This document shows positions 17,666 to 30,487 of a DNA stretch of 64,000 nucleotides, piece after piece. The notes under the pieces are model-generated. The model was not told the DNA's origin, did no database searches, and was given only the letters and a program-made list of their open reading frames with translations. Every line of letters starts with the position of its first letter. Within the stretch, counting starts at the first letter, position 1. Source of the DNA: Roseicyclus amphidinii (GTDB taxonomy: Bacteria; Pseudomonadota; Alphaproteobacteria; Rhodobacterales; Rhodobacteraceae); the NCBI RefSeq assembly GCF_030163755.1, contig NZ_JASJOE010000003.1:55383-119382 (forward strand), in the 5' to 3' direction. A program made the position numbers and the translations under genes.

Positions 17666-17677
17666 GCAAATTCGCAC
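17666..17677 (+). promoter_or_regulatory. 12-mer shared by the upstream regions of both doxX genes
   Basis: GCAAATTCGCAC, 111 bases before doxX at 17789, recurs exactly at 34038-34049 before the other doxX. Here it lies in an inverted repeat TTCGCA-N9-TGCGAA (17671-17691). Possible operator for a common redox regulator; inferred only. Confidence 0.4.
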
Positions 17678-17788
17678 AGACACCTTGCGAAACCTCACGT
17701 ATCTGCGCGTCAGCGCCAAGTGTAATCCCCTGTCACGCAAGCGCATGACACCGTGCCGCTTGAGCGCACAGGAACAGGAAACCACGTG

Positions 17789-18172
17789 ATGCAAGCACTT
17801 ACCACCTTTGGCCCGCTGGCGGGCCGCGTTCTGATCGGCCTGCTCTTTCTGCTGGCCGGGCTGGGCAAGCTGCCCGACGTGCAGGGCTTTTCGGGCTATC
17901 TGGCTTCGGGCGGCCTTCCGGCCTTTCTCGCATGGCCTGCCGTGATCTTCGAGATCGTCGTCGGGGCCCTGCTGATCATCGGCTACCAGACCCGCATCGC
18001 CGCCCTTCTGATCGCGGCCTTCTGCGTCGTCTCGGGCGCGCTTTACCACTTCGCCCCCGCAGACCAGCTGCAGATGGCCATGTTCCTCAAGAACCTCGCC
18101 ATCGCGGGCGGCGCGCTGATGTATGCCGCCCATGGGGCGGGCCGCTTCGCCCTCGACAAGGCCGCGGCCTGA
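17789..18172 (+). CDS. DoxX family membrane protein
   Basis: 127 residues from MQALTTFGP, the ATG following GAAACCACGTG. Four transmembrane helices with the family pattern GRVLIGLLFLLAGLGKLPDVQGFSGYL, PAVIFEIVVGALLIIGYQTRIAALLI and the final MFLKNLAIAGGALMYAAHG. DoxX proteins are quinone-linked or accessory redox membrane proteins; the role of this subgroup is unsettled. An intrinsic terminator follows at 18185-18208. Shares a 12-base upstream motif with the paralogue at 34090-34476. Confidence 0.87.
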   Translation: MQALTTFGPLAGRVLIGLLFLLAGLGKLPDVQGFSGYLASGGLPAFLAWPAVIFEIVVGALLIIGYQTRIAALLIAAFCVVSGALYHFAPADQLQMAMFLKNLAIAGGALMYAAHGAGRFALDKAAA

Positions 18173-18184
18173 GCCGACCGGGAC

Positions 18185-18208
18185 AGGGGCGGGTTCTCCG
18201 CCCCTTTT
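18185..18208 (+). terminator. Intrinsic terminator of doxX
   Basis: Stem AGGGGCGG / CCGCCCCT (8 bp), loop of five bases, followed by TTTT. It lies 13 bases after the doxX stop and 32 bases before trmFO. Confidence 0.8.
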
Positions 18209-18239
18209 CTTGGTCCCGCAAACATCCTAAACCCCGGCC

Positions 18240-19607
18240 ATGTCACATACGCAGTCACACACGCTCCATATCATCGGCGGCGGCATGGCCGGCTCCGAAG
18301 CCGCCTGGCAGGCCGCCAACGCCGGCGCGCGCGTCATCCTGCACGAGATGCGCCCCGAGGTCGGCACCTTCGCGCACCGCACCGGCTCGCTGGCCGAGAT
18401 GGTCTGCTCCAACTCCTTCCGCTCGGATGACGACGAGCAGAACGCCGTGGGCCTGCTGCATTGGGAGATGCGCGCCGCGGGCTCGCTCATCATGGAGATG
18501 GCCGATGCCCACCGCCTGCCAGCGGGCGGCGCGCTGGCCGTGGACCGCGACCCCTTCGCCGAGGCCGTGACCGCGCGGCTGCACGCCCATCCCAACATCA
18601 CCGTCGTCCCCGGCGAGATCACCGCCCTGCCCGAGGACGGAGCCACGATCATCGCCACCGGTCCGCTGACCTCCGGCGCGCTGGCCGAGGCCATCGCCGC
18701 CGAAACCGGGCAGGACAGCCTCGCCTTCTTCGACGCCATCGCCCCGATCGTCTATGCCGAGACGATCGACATGTCCGTCGCCTGGGAACAGTCGCGCTAC
18801 GACAAGGGCGACACGCTCGAGGAACAGCGCGCCTACATCAACTGCCCGATGACCCGCGAGCAATACGAGGCTTTCATCGACGCGCTGATCGCCGCCGAGA
18901 AGACCGAGTTCAAACCGGGTGAGACCGCGGCCTATTTCGACGGCTGCCTGCCGATCGAGGTCATGGCCGAACGCGGCCGCGAGACATTGCGCCACGGGCC
19001 GATGAAACCCGTCGGCCTGACCAACCCGCACCAGCCCGACGTGAAGCCCTGGGCGGTCGTGCAGCTGCGCCGCGACAACGCGCTGGGGACGCTCTACAAC
19101 ATCGTGGGCTTCCAGACCAAGATGAAGTATGGCGCGCAAACCGATGTGTTCAGGATGATCCCCGGTCTGCAGGATGCCAGCTTCGCCCGGCTCGGCGGCA
19201 TCCACCGCAACACCTTCATCAACTCGCCCACGCTGCTCGACGCGCAGATGCGCCTGCGCTCGAGGCCGCATATCCGTTTCGCGGGCCAGATCACGGGCGT
19301 CGAGGGCTACGTGGAATCCGCCGCCATGGGGCTTCTGGCGGGCCGCCTCGCCGCCGCCGAGCTGCAGGGGCACACCCTGCCGCAGGTTCCGCAGGTCACC
19401 GCCATGGGCGCGCTCATCCATCACATCACCGGCGGGGCCGAGGCAAAGACCTTCCAGCCGATGAACGTGAACTTCGGCCTCTTCCCCCCGGTCGAGGGCC
19501 TGAAGGCCGGCCGCCGCGGCCGCAAGGACCGCTACAAGGCCTATACCGACCGCGCCAAGGCGGCCTGGTCCGACTGGCTCGGCCGCCCCGCCGCCGCCGC
19601 GGAATGA
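18240..19607 (+). CDS. trmFO: Methylenetetrahydrofolate-tRNA-(uracil-5-)-methyltransferase TrmFO
   Basis: 455 residues, family length. The FAD-binding motif [16 protein letters not shown] begins at residue 10, followed by [24 protein letters not shown], a TrmFO signature, and [36 protein letters not shown] is the second FAD-contact region. The enzyme forms m5U54 in the tRNA T-loop using methylene-THF and FAD. It opens a plus-strand group with a methyltransferase and gluQRS. Confidence 0.96.
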   Translation: MSHTQSHTLHIIGGGMAGSEAAWQAANAGARVILHEMRPEVGTFAHRTGSLAEMVCSNSFRSDDDEQNAVGLLHWEMRAAGSLIMEMADAHRLPAGGALAVDRDPFAEAVTARLHAHPNITVVPGEITALPEDGATIIATGPLTSGALAEAIAAETGQDSLAFFDAIAPIVYAETIDMSVAWEQSRYDKGDTLEEQRAYINCPMTREQYEAFIDALIAAEKTEFKPGETAAYFDGCLPIEVMAERGRETLRHGPMKPVGLTNPHQPDVKPWAVVQLRRDNALGTLYNIVGFQTKMKYGAQTDVFRMIPGLQDASFARLGGIHRNTFINSPTLLDAQMRLRSRPHIRFAGQITGVEGYVESAAMGLLAGRLAAAELQGHTLPQVPQVTAMGALIHHITGGAEAKTFQPMNVNFGLFPPVEGLKAGRRGRKDRYKAYTDRAKAAWSDWLGRPAAAAE

Positions 19608-19645
19608 TCTGGACGCGGGCAAGACGCCCGCGTTAGCCTTGCGCC

Positions 19646-20257
19646 ATGACCAAGGACACCGGACCCACGCTCGACACCCAGCTCTGGAAACCCCGCAGCG
19701 TCGCGGAAACCCGCGCGCTCTATTCCGGCTGGGCCAAGGATTACGACGCCGACGTGACCGGCGCGGGCTATGAAACACCCGCCCGCCTGGCCGCCGCGCT
19801 TGCCGCCGAAAGCGCCGACCTGACCGCCCCGATCCTCGATTTCGGCTGCGGCACGGGCCTGTCGGGCAAGGCGCTTGCCGCCGCGGGCTTCACCACGATC
19901 GACGGCACCGACATCACGCCCGAGATGGTCGCGCAGGCCCGCGCCCTCGGTCTTTACCGCGAACTCACCGTCAGCGAACCGGGCACGGCCCCACCCGCGG
20001 GCTATGCCGCGATCACCGCGACGGGCGTCGTCAGCCTCGGCGCCGCCCCGCCCGACACGCTCGACACGCTGCTCGGCGCGCTCGCCCCCGGCGGGGTGCT
20101 CGCCTTCAGCTACAATGACGCTACGCTCGCCGATCCCCGCTACATGCAGGCGCTCGAGGGCGCAAAGGCCAGGGCCGATCTCCTCTCCGAGGCCTACGGC
20201 CCGCACCTGGCGGCCAAGGACATGGGTTCCACCGTCTACGTTCTGCGCAAGCGATAG
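19646..20257 (+). CDS. Class I SAM-dependent methyltransferase
   Basis: 203 residues. Motif I (ILDFGCGTGLSGKAL, about 65-79) and the following acidic loop (DGTDITPEMVAQARALG) define a Rossmann methyltransferase of the UbiE/Methyltransf_11 kind. FSYNDATLADPRYMQAL sits where motif III follows. The substrate is not apparent. It begins 38 bases after trmFO and ends 6 bases before gluQRS, so it is very likely cotranscribed with two tRNA-modification genes. Confidence 0.85.
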   Translation: MTKDTGPTLDTQLWKPRSVAETRALYSGWAKDYDADVTGAGYETPARLAAALAAESADLTAPILDFGCGTGLSGKALAAAGFTTIDGTDITPEMVAQARALGLYRELTVSEPGTAPPAGYAAITATGVVSLGAAPPDTLDTLLGALAPGGVLAFSYNDATLADPRYMQALEGAKARADLLSEAYGPHLAAKDMGSTVYVLRKR

Positions 20258-20263
20258 GGCCGC

Positions 20264-21118
20264 ATGATCCGCACCCGCTTCGCGCCCTCGCCCACGGGGC
20301 CCCTGCATCTGGGCCACGCCTACGCGGCGTTCCTCGCCCATGACATGTCGCGGGCGGCAGGCGGGCAGTTCCTGCTCCGGATCGAGGACATCGACCAGAG
20401 CCGCGCCCGCCCCGAGTGGGAGGCGCTGATCCTCGAGGATCTCGCCTGGCTCGGCCTGGCATGGGACGGGCCGGTGATGCGCCAGTCCGACCGCATGCCG
20501 GCCTACCGGGCCGCGCTCGACCGGCTCTGGGCCATGGGCCTGCTCTACCCCTGCAGCTGCAGCCGCCGCGACATCGCCGAGGCGCTCGCCGCCCCGCAGG
20601 AAGGCGCGGAGCCTGTCATCGGCCCAGACGGCCCGGTCTACCCCGGCACCTGCCGTTCCACCGCGCCGCCCTCGGGCCCGCGCCCCACCGACCGGCACCT
20701 GCGCCTCGACATGGCCCGCGCCATGGCGCGTCTCGGACCAGACCCCGGCTTCACGGAAACCGGCCCCACCCATGCCGGCCGGTTTCCCATCGACCCGACG
20801 GCCGCGCGCCACGAGATCGGCGACATCGTGCTCGCCCGCCGCGACATGGGCACCTCCTACCACCTGTCGGTGGTGGTCGATGACGCGGCGCAACAGATCA
20901 CCCATGTGACTCGCGGCGAAGACCTGTTCGAGGCGACGCGGATGCACGTCATCCTGCAGCGCCTGCTGGACCTGCCCACGCCGCTCTACCACCACCACCG
21001 CCTGATCCGCGACGAAGACGGCAAGCGTCTCGCCAAACGCGACGACGCCCGCGCGCTGCGCCTCTACCGCTCCGAAGGCGTCACCCCGCAGGAGATGTGC
21101 CGCAGGACCGGCCTCTGA
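20264..21118 (+). CDS. gluQRS: Glutamyl-Q tRNA(Asp) synthetase
   Basis: 284 residues, which fits GluQRS (a GluRS catalytic core without anticodon-binding domain). RTRFAPSPTGPLHLGHAYAAFLAH holds the HIGH-type motif, CSCSRRD with the later PGTCRS forms the zinc site, and KRLAKRDDARALR is the KMSKS-type loop. The enzyme attaches glutamate to queuosine 34 of tRNA-Asp. The window also encodes tgt, which puts preQ1 at that position, and two tRNA-Asp(GTC) genes, its substrates. Confidence 0.93.
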   Translation: MIRTRFAPSPTGPLHLGHAYAAFLAHDMSRAAGGQFLLRIEDIDQSRARPEWEALILEDLAWLGLAWDGPVMRQSDRMPAYRAALDRLWAMGLLYPCSCSRRDIAEALAAPQEGAEPVIGPDGPVYPGTCRSTAPPSGPRPTDRHLRLDMARAMARLGPDPGFTETGPTHAGRFPIDPTAARHEIGDIVLARRDMGTSYHLSVVVDDAAQQITHVTRGEDLFEATRMHVILQRLLDLPTPLYHHHRLIRDEDGKRLAKRDDARALRLYRSEGVTPQEMCRRTGL

Positions 21119-21120
21119 CC

Positions 21121-21143
21121 CTTCATCTTCCCCCAAATACGGA
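21121..21143. repeat. Dispersed intergenic motif, copy 1
   Basis: A 23-base sequence ending CCCCAAATACGGA in the convergent gluQRS/hisI gap. It matches 55622-55644 at 21 of 23 positions. The second copy also follows a gene end. Both lie outside coding sequence. Confidence 0.6.
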
Positions 21144-21157
21144 TGGCGACCGGCCGC

Positions 21158-21517
21158 TCACTCGGGCGACATCAGTTCAACCTCCTGCCCGTCCCGCAGG
21201 CCGGTGTAGAAACAGGACCGCCGGTTGGTATGGCACGCAGGACCGGTCTGCCGCACCAGCGCCAGCAGGCAATCGCGGTCGCAATCCACGCGCAGCTCGA
21301 CCAGCTCCTGCACATGGCCCGAGCTTTCGCCCTTTACCCAGAACGCGGCCCGCGACCGGCTCCAATAGGTCACCCGCCCCGTCTCGAGCGTGCGCGCGAC
21401 CGCCTCGGCACTCATCCAGGCCATCATCAGGACCTCGCCCGTCGCCGCTTCCTGCGCGATGCAGGGGATCAGGCCGTTGGCGTCGTAACGAAGGGTAGAA
21501 GGATCGAAACCGGGCAT
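21158..21517 (-). CDS. hisI: Phosphoribosyl-AMP cyclohydrolase
   Basis: 119 residues from MPGFDPSTLRYD; longer frames are read-through. The domain shows GLIPCIAQEAATGEVLMMAWMSAEA, VTYWSRSRAAFWVKGESSGH, the metal-binding DCDRDCLL and ACHTNRRSCFY. It performs the third step of histidine synthesis, hydrolysing the adenine ring of PR-AMP. It stands alone (no HisE fusion), as usual in Alphaproteobacteria. Divergent from the Fe-S scaffold gene, 66 bases apart. Confidence 0.95.
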   Translation of the reverse strand: MPGFDPSTLRYDANGLIPCIAQEAATGEVLMMAWMSAEAVARTLETGRVTYWSRSRAAFWVKGESSGHVQELVELRVDCDRDCLLALVRQTGPACHTNRRSCFYTGLRDGQEVELMSPE

Positions 21518-21583
21518 GGCGGGCTCTTTGCAAATCGGGATACCGCGGCTACCTATAGGCCAGACCGAGCGGAGGCAAACCCG

Positions 21584-22036
21584 ATGTCCAGCGACAGCGA
21601 CCTGATCAAGCTCTACTCGCAGCGCATCCTCGCGCTGGCGGCCGACATCCCGCACCGCGGGCGGCTCGAGGCCCCGCAGGCCAGCATCCGGAAACGCGCG
21701 CCGCTGTGCGGCTCGACCGTGACGGTCGATCTCGACATGGAGGGCGGCCGGATCACGCGCTTCGGACAGGACGTGAAGGCCTGCGCCCTGGGCCAGGCCG
21801 CCGCCGCGCTGATGGGGGCCGAGATCGTGGGGCGCACCCGCGCCGAGGTGGTGGCCGCGCGCGACCAGCTTCGCGCCATGCTCAGGGACGGGGCCACACC
21901 CCCCGGCGCGCCCTTTCATGGCTACGAGGTGCTGGAACCCGCCCGCGACTATCGCAACCGCCACGCCTCGATCCTCTTGTCGCTGGAGGCGACCGCCGAA
22001 GCCATGGCCGAGGCCGAACGGGCCGCCTGCGCCTGA
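21584..22036 (+). CDS. IscU/NifU-like Fe-S cluster assembly scaffold protein
   Basis: 150 residues, with GGAGG 9 bases before the ATG. HRGRLEAPQASIRKRAPLCGSTVTVDLDMEGGRITRFGQDVKACALGQAAAALM matches the IscU/NifU-N fold with two of the conserved ligand positions, LCGS and KACALGQA. The third Cys of canonical IscU is not obvious, so it may be a divergent scaffold or carrier. Two hairpins of the same sequence overlap and follow the stop. Confidence 0.8.
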   Translation: MSSDSDLIKLYSQRILALAADIPHRGRLEAPQASIRKRAPLCGSTVTVDLDMEGGRITRFGQDVKACALGQAAAALMGAEIVGRTRAEVVAARDQLRAMLRDGATPPGAPFHGYEVLEPARDYRNRHASILLSLEATAEAMAEAERAACA

Positions 22037-22075
22037 CCGCAGGCACACTACAGACCCCCTGCGCCTGACCGCAGG
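22025..22075 (+). terminator. Duplicated terminator-like hairpin at the end of the Fe-S scaffold gene
   Basis: The first hairpin (GCCTGCG, six-base loop CCTGAC, CGCAGGC, 22025-22044) overlaps the stop codon. A second copy of the same stem and loop (CCTGCG-CCTGAC-CGCAGG) stands at 22058-22075 and is followed by CCTTT. Only the second has even a short T-run. Confidence 0.55.
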
Positions 22076-22080
22076 CCTTT

Positions 22081-22141
22081 CTCGCACCGCCAGCCCCAGG
22101 CCCCCAGGATTTTCCAAAATCCTGCCGGGTCCCGTCAGGGA
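22081..22141. repeat. 61-bp direct repeat, copy A
   Basis: Matches 22234-22294 at 60 of 61 positions. Each copy contains the near-palindrome AGGATTTT-CC-AAAATCCT, an 8-bp stem. Both lie in the gene-free gap between the Fe-S scaffold gene and the 39-codon SOS-type gene. Confidence 0.85.
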
Positions 22142-22233
22142 AAACCGTCACCCTGCCTGTCGACCAGCCAAGGCTTGATCCGCCTGTCACGGGGGGCCAG
22201 ATCCGACCCCGCACGCGCCATGCGCGCCACCCT

Positions 22234-22294
22234 CTCGCGCCGCCAGCCCCAGGCCCCCAGGATTTTCCAAAATCCTGCCGGGTCCCGTCAGGGA
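22234..22294. repeat. 61-bp direct repeat, copy B
   Basis: Second copy, separated from copy A by 92 bases. The whole stretch 22037-22460 (424 bases) holds no gene that I can support; these repeats and the duplicated hairpin are its only recognisable content. It is followed by an A-run of seven bases (22296-22302). Confidence 0.85.
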
Positions 22295-22460
22295 CAAAAA
22301 AACCGCCGCGCTCCGTGGGAGGAGGCGGCGGCAGTCAGCGTGTCATTCGGCAAGGCCCGACCCGGGAGGCAAACCGGGCGGGGCAAGGATCGGTGCGGGC
22401 AAGTCGGGGACAGATCCCACACCACTGGGCCCTGCCGGACCGCAGGCAGAAAGGTGAACC

Positions 22461-22580
22461 TCAGATCAGGCCGGGCAGATGCAGCATCCCCATGGTGAAG
22501 CCCATGATCGCCAAGACCCCCAGCGCGTCGGTCAGGATCGTGTCGCGCGAGCGGGTCAGGATGTCAGCGATGCGGGTCAT
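22461..22580 (-). CDS. 39-residue membrane protein with LexA box upstream, candidate SOS-induced gene
   Basis: ATG at 22580 preceded by a very good ribosome site (GAGGAGG, 8-base spacing); stop at 22463-22461. The N terminus is polar and basic (MTRIADILTRSRDTIL). The rest is hydrophobic enough to span the membrane once (LGVLAIMGFTMGMLHLPGLI). No family recognised. A GAAC-N7-GAAC LexA box lies 62 bases upstream, in the 95-base gap after recG. By analogy with SidA of Caulobacter or TisB of E. coli, small single-helix proteins under LexA can inhibit division or depolarise membranes; no sequence similarity to either is claimed. The coding call rests on the ribosome site, frame and hydrophobic pattern. 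Confidence 0.65.
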   Translation of the reverse strand: MTRIADILTRSRDTILTDALGVLAIMGFTMGMLHLPGLI

Positions 22581-22642
22581 GGCCGGAGCCTCCTCTGATC
22601 GAGTGTTGCCGATTTGTTCTCATATCCTCACCCCAAAGTCCA

Positions 22643-22657
22643 GAACTTTTTGAGAAC
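22643..22657 (-). promoter_or_regulatory. LexA box (SOS operator)
   Basis: GAAC-TTTTTGA-GAAC on the plus strand, i.e. GTTC-N7-GTTC on the minus strand, an exact match to the Rhodobacter/alphaproteobacterial LexA site. A third GAAC follows at 22667-22670 on the plus strand, but at 10- not 11-base phase. It lies downstream of the recG stop, so its target is the 39-codon gene. Confidence 0.75.
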
Positions 22658-22675
22658 ATCCGAGAACAAACCGCG

Positions 22676-27113
<4,438 letters not shown>

Positions 27114-27167
27114 TTAGGAGGCGGCGGGACGGATTTCCAGCCCAAGCACACCGCGCCGGAGCGGCTT

Positions 27168-27881
27168 TCAGGCGTTCATCGCAACCCCGAGCGCACCCTG
27201 CCCCGGCATCGGATCGCGCAGCACGTAGCCGCGGCCCCAGACGGTCTCGATATAGTTCTCGCCATCCGTCGCCGTGGTCAGCTTCTTGCGCAGCTTGCAG
27301 ATGAAGACGTCGATGATCTTCAGCTCGGGCTCGTCCATGCCGCCATAGAGGTGGTTGAGGAACATCTCCTTGGTCAGGGTGGTCCCCTTCCTGAGGCTCA
27401 ACAGCTCGAGCATCTGGTATTCCTTGCCGGTCAGATGCACGGTCTGCCCCCCCACCTCGACCGTCTTGGCGTCGAGATTGACCGAGATCTTGCCGGTGCG
27501 GATCACCGATTGGGCGTGCCCCTTGGACCGGCGGATGATGGCATGGATGCGCGCGACCAGCTCGTCGCGGTGGAAGGGCTTGGTCAGGTAATCATCCGCG
27601 CCGAAGCCGAAGCCCTTGAGCTTGTTCTCGGGGTCGTCGAGCCCCGACAGGATCAGGATCGGCGTGGTCACCCGCGCGCTGCGCAGCTGGCGCAACACGT
27701 CATGGCCGTTCATGTCGGGCAGGTTCAGGTCCAGCAGGATGATGTCGTAATCATAGAGCTTGGCAAGGTCGATCCCCTCCTCCCCGAGGTCGGTGGAATA
27801 GACGTTGAGATTGGCATGCCTGAGCATCATCTCGATGCTGCGGGACGTGGTGGGATCGTCTTCGACTAGCAATACACGCAT
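27168..27881 (-). CDS. ctrA: Response regulator CtrA
   Basis: 237 residues, exactly the usual CtrA length, from [20 protein letters not shown] with GGAG 7 bases upstream. The receiver has the acidic pocket EDD and phosphoacceptor Asp in LLDLNLPDM. The OmpR-type winged helix follows ([32 protein letters not shown] and [16 protein letters not shown]). CtrA is the master regulator of cell cycle in Caulobacter and of motility and gene-transfer agent in Rhodobacterales. sciP lies directly upstream on the same strand, 59 bases away. A CtrA-like half-site pair occurs between them. Confidence 0.97.
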   Translation of the reverse strand: MRVLLVEDDPTTSRSIEMMLRHANLNVYSTDLGEEGIDLAKLYDYDIILLDLNLPDMNGHDVLRQLRSARVTTPILILSGLDDPENKLKGFGFGADDYLTKPFHRDELVARIHAIIRRSKGHAQSVIRTGKISVNLDAKTVEVGGQTVHLTGKEYQMLELLSLRKGTTLTKEMFLNHLYGGMDEPELKIIDVFICKLRKKLTTATDGENYIETVWGRGYVLRDPMPGQGALGVAMNA

Positions 27882-27929
27882 CAGGCAACTCCGAATCTCG
27901 TCAACTTGGTCCAGATTCGAACACAATGG

Positions 27930-27944
27930 TTAATTTCAAGTTAC
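27930..27944 (-). promoter_or_regulatory. Putative CtrA-binding site upstream of ctrA
   Basis: TTAA-N7-TTAC on the plus strand; the minus strand reads GTAA-N7-TTAA continuing to TTAACCAT, matching a full CtrA half-site. Its end overlaps the sciP stop and it lies 48 bases before the ctrA ATG. Suggests autoregulation. A weaker TTAA-N6-GTAA at 28315-28328 precedes sciP. Confidence 0.45.
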
Positions 27945-28261
27945 CTTTTCAGACAGGTTTCCGAAGGGCCAGATCTTTCCGCGCCGCCATCGCGGTAGTG
28001 CTGGATCGCGGTCGCCCTGAGGGCGGCAAAGCCGTGCCGGGCCGCGGCGGCGCGCCATCCGTCCAGTTCCTCCTCCGACAGGTCCCAGCGGCTCACCGCC
28101 TCCTGCGGCGAGATCAGGCCGGCATCCACCGCCTGCACCACCGCCGCCTTGCGGCTGGCGACCCAGCGCCGCGTATCGGGCGGGGGAAGATCCGCCCGGC
28201 TCATGCGTCGCCCATCCGCGAGGGTCACGTGGGTCGGGCCTTGCGTGCGCCGGATGAACAT
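27941..28261 (-). CDS. sciP: CtrA inhibitor SciP (DUF1153)
   Basis: 106 residues from [19 protein letters not shown] lies 9 bases upstream. The DUF1153 helix-turn-helix is clear: [45 protein letters not shown] and ending [11 protein letters not shown]. In Caulobacter SciP binds CtrA and blocks its transcription activation. The adjacent position to ctrA is typical for Rhodobacterales. The C-terminal tail after QHYRDGG is short and polar. Confidence 0.93.
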   Translation of the reverse strand: MFIRRTQGPTHVTLADGRRMSRADLPPPDTRRWVASRKAAVVQAVDAGLISPQEAVSRWDLSEEELDGWRAAAARHGFAALRATAIQHYRDGGAERSGPSETCLKR

Positions 28262-28337
28262 GCCTTTCCGCCTCCTCTTGCCGTCTGACACCGACAGTCC
28301 TGCACCGCGATTGCTTAATTCCAGGTAAGCGCAGAGG

Positions 28338-28365
28338 TTGTGGTGCGCCGAATTTTTCCTATATT
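28338..28365 (+). promoter_or_regulatory. Sigma-70-type promoter of mnmA
   Basis: TTGTGG at 28338-28343, 16-base spacer, TATATT at 28360-28365, 45 bases before the ATG at 28411. The only AT-rich stretch in this intergenic region. Confidence 0.5.
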
Positions 28366-28410
28366 CGCGGGAATCCCCCGTTTCCCCTGAACTTGACGGA
28401 GCCACCGATT

Positions 28411-29553
28411 ATGGCGCTCGACCGGCCGGACATGCTGAATTCGCTCGGGTTTCCCAAGCCCCCGTCCGAAACCCGCGTGGTCGTGGCCATGTCGGGGGGG
28501 GTCGATTCGTCGGTCGTGGCGGCCATGCTGGCCGAGGAAGGCTATGACGTGGTGGGCGTCACGCTTCAGCTTTACGACCACGGCGCGGCGCTGGCGAAAA
28601 AGGGCGCCTGCTGCGCGGGCCGCGACATCCACGACGCGCGCCGCGTGGCCGAGGCGATGGGCTTTCCGCATTACGTGCTGGATTACGAGAACACCTTCCG
28701 CGAGGCGGTGATCGACGAATTCGCCGACAGCTACCTCGCGGGGGCCACGCCGGTGCCCTGCATCCGCTGCAACGAGCGGGTCAAGTTCAAGGACCTGCTG
28801 GAAACGGCCAAGGATCTCGATGCAGATTGCATGGCCACGGGCCATTACATCCAGCGCAAGATGGGGGCGCGGGGGGCAGAGCTGCACTCGGCCGCCGATG
28901 CCGCGCGCGACCAGTCCTATTTCCTCTTCTCCACCACGCAGGAGCAGCTGGATTACCTGCGCTTCCCGCTGGGGCACCTGGCGTCCAAGGCCGAGACGCG
29001 GGCGCTTGCGGCCAAGTATGGCCTCTCCGTCGCCGACAAGCCCGACAGCCAGGACATCTGCTTCGTGCCCAACGGCAACTACGCCGCGGTGATCGAGAAG
29101 CTGCGGCCGGGTGCCGCCGAGCCGGGCGAGATCGTGGACATGGACGGCACCGTGCTGGGTGAGCACCGGGGCGTGATCCACTACACCATCGGCCAACGCC
29201 GGGGGCTTGGCATCGGCGGGCTTGCCGATCCGCTTTACGTGGTCAAGCTCGACCCCGACACGCGGCGCGTGGTCGTCGGCCCGAAAGACGCACTTTCGAC
29301 CCGCACCGTCCCGCTGCGCGAGATCAACTGGCTGGGCGACGCGCCCTTCACCTCGCGCGAGGTGTGGGAGATGGAGGTCAAGATCCGCTCCACCCGCCCG
29401 CCGCGGCCCGCGGTGATCCGGCCCTTGTCGGAGACAACCGCCGAGGTCGAGTTGTTCACCGCCGAGGAGGGCGTAAGCCCCGGTCAGGCCTGCGTCTTCT
29501 ATGCACCCGACGGAAGCCGCATCTTCGGCGGCGGCTGGATCTGGAAGGGCTGA
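28411..29553 (+). CDS. mnmA: tRNA-specific 2-thiouridylase MnmA
   Basis: 380 residues; the ATG at 28411 is preferred over an upstream TTG because GGAG lies 9 bases before it. The PP-loop [17 protein letters not shown] (ATP binding), the catalytic [10 protein letters not shown] cysteine, and the partner Cys in [12 protein letters not shown] are present, plus [13 protein letters not shown]. MnmA thiolates U34 of tRNA-Lys, Glu and Gln. Upstream and divergent is sciP. Confidence 0.97.
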   Translation: MALDRPDMLNSLGFPKPPSETRVVVAMSGGVDSSVVAAMLAEEGYDVVGVTLQLYDHGAALAKKGACCAGRDIHDARRVAEAMGFPHYVLDYENTFREAVIDEFADSYLAGATPVPCIRCNERVKFKDLLETAKDLDADCMATGHYIQRKMGARGAELHSAADAARDQSYFLFSTTQEQLDYLRFPLGHLASKAETRALAAKYGLSVADKPDSQDICFVPNGNYAAVIEKLRPGAAEPGEIVDMDGTVLGEHRGVIHYTIGQRRGLGIGGLADPLYVVKLDPDTRRVVVGPKDALSTRTVPLREINWLGDAPFTSREVWEMEVKIRSTRPPRPAVIRPLSETTAEVELFTAEEGVSPGQACVFYAPDGSRIFGGGWIWKG

Positions 29554-29574
29554 AGCCCCCGCCCCAGACCCACC

Positions 29575-30291
29575 TCAGACCCCGCTGTTCAGCAGGAAGG
29601 CGCGAAAGCGGATCGCCTGGTGGCCCACCGTCAGCTCGATCAGCGCGCTGTCCTGGACCAGCACGCTGCTCACGGTGCCGAAACGCGCCTCGAGCCGGTA
29701 GCCGTCTTCGCCGTAGCGCGGCGGCTGGCTTTGCCAGTCCGCGCCCAGCATCTCGGCATCTCCCAGACGCAGAACCTCGTCGAAGCGCGCCTGCAGCGCG
29801 GCGGTGGCGGGGCCTTCGGGGATGATCGCAACCCGGCGCGTGTCGTCCCAGGTGATCGTGCAGGCCAGCCGCGCAAGCCCCGCCTCGGGCCAGGCCTCGG
29901 CATCGTCATGGGCGGCCTGCGTCGCGCCGAAGAGGGCAAAGGCGCGCGGATCGGTCAGGCTGGTCTCGGCCATCAGGTCGCGGGTCGATAGGCCGTAGCG
30001 CGAACAGGCGAACAGGCCGCCGGGCACGGATGATCCGGCCAGCGGCGCCCCGAAGCGCCCCGTCAGCGACCACAGGAACGGGTCCGCGACGCGAAGCTCC
30101 TCGGGCAGGCGGGGCATGTCGAGGGTGATGCCGCCAAGCGCAAGGTCGAGACGGACGCGGAACTGCGCCCGGTCAAGCCAAGGCTCGGCCCCCAGGGAAA
30201 GCACGGCGGCCGGGTCAAGCGTCACCGGCCCGGTGTCCTGCGCATGGGCGGGACCGAGGGACAGGGCAAGGCAAAGGGCAAGCGTGCGCAT
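29575..30291 (-). CDS. Exported protein of unknown function
   Basis: 238 residues from MRTLALCLALSLGPAHAQ, a clean signal peptide that decides the start (an in-frame upstream region is rejected). The mature part has no domain that I recognise; it contains two cysteines (LFACSRYGLS, RLACTITWDD) that could form a disulfide and predicted beta-rich stretches. Convergent with mnmA (21-base gap). Three tandem 40-bp repeats stand upstream. Confidence 0.75.
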   Translation of the reverse strand: MRTLALCLALSLGPAHAQDTGPVTLDPAAVLSLGAEPWLDRAQFRVRLDLALGGITLDMPRLPEELRVADPFLWSLTGRFGAPLAGSSVPGGLFACSRYGLSTRDLMAETSLTDPRAFALFGATQAAHDDAEAWPEAGLARLACTITWDDTRRVAIIPEGPATAALQARFDEVLRLGDAEMLGADWQSQPPRYGEDGYRLEARFGTVSSVLVQDSALIELTVGHQAIRFRAFLLNSGV

Positions 30292-30360
30292 GACGAGAGG
30301 GTAAGTCGCACCGCCGCCGGGGCCAGAGAAAACGCGGCTGGACGCCGAACGGTCCCGATA

Positions 30361-30480
30361 CGCGCTCAAGTAGCCCGAAGGGCGATAGCTCAAGACAGCA
30401 CGCGCTCAAGTAGCCCGAAGAGCGATAGCGCAACACTCCACGCGCTCAAGTAGCCCGAAGGGCGGTAGCGCAAAAAGAGA
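30361..30480. repeat. Three tandem 40-bp repeats with internal hairpin
   Basis: Copies start at 30361, 30401 and 30441. Each holds CGCGCTCAAGTAGCCCGAAG and a matching GCGATAGCGCAA end, with few changes. Each can fold: outer GCGCT/AGCGC and inner GCCC-GAA-GGGC. They begin 10 bases beyond the 3' end of tRNA-Asp and may be processed or stabilising elements, or a small repeat family. Confidence 0.85.
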
Positions 30481-30487
30481 GAATAAA

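Noticed and set aside
22657..22670. Second LexA box
   Set aside because: GAAC repeats here are 10 bases apart, out of phase with the N7 consensus; kept only as a possible auxiliary half-site.
30361..30480. CRISPR array
   Set aside because: The three 40-bp units are contiguous with no unique spacers, and no cas genes are present.
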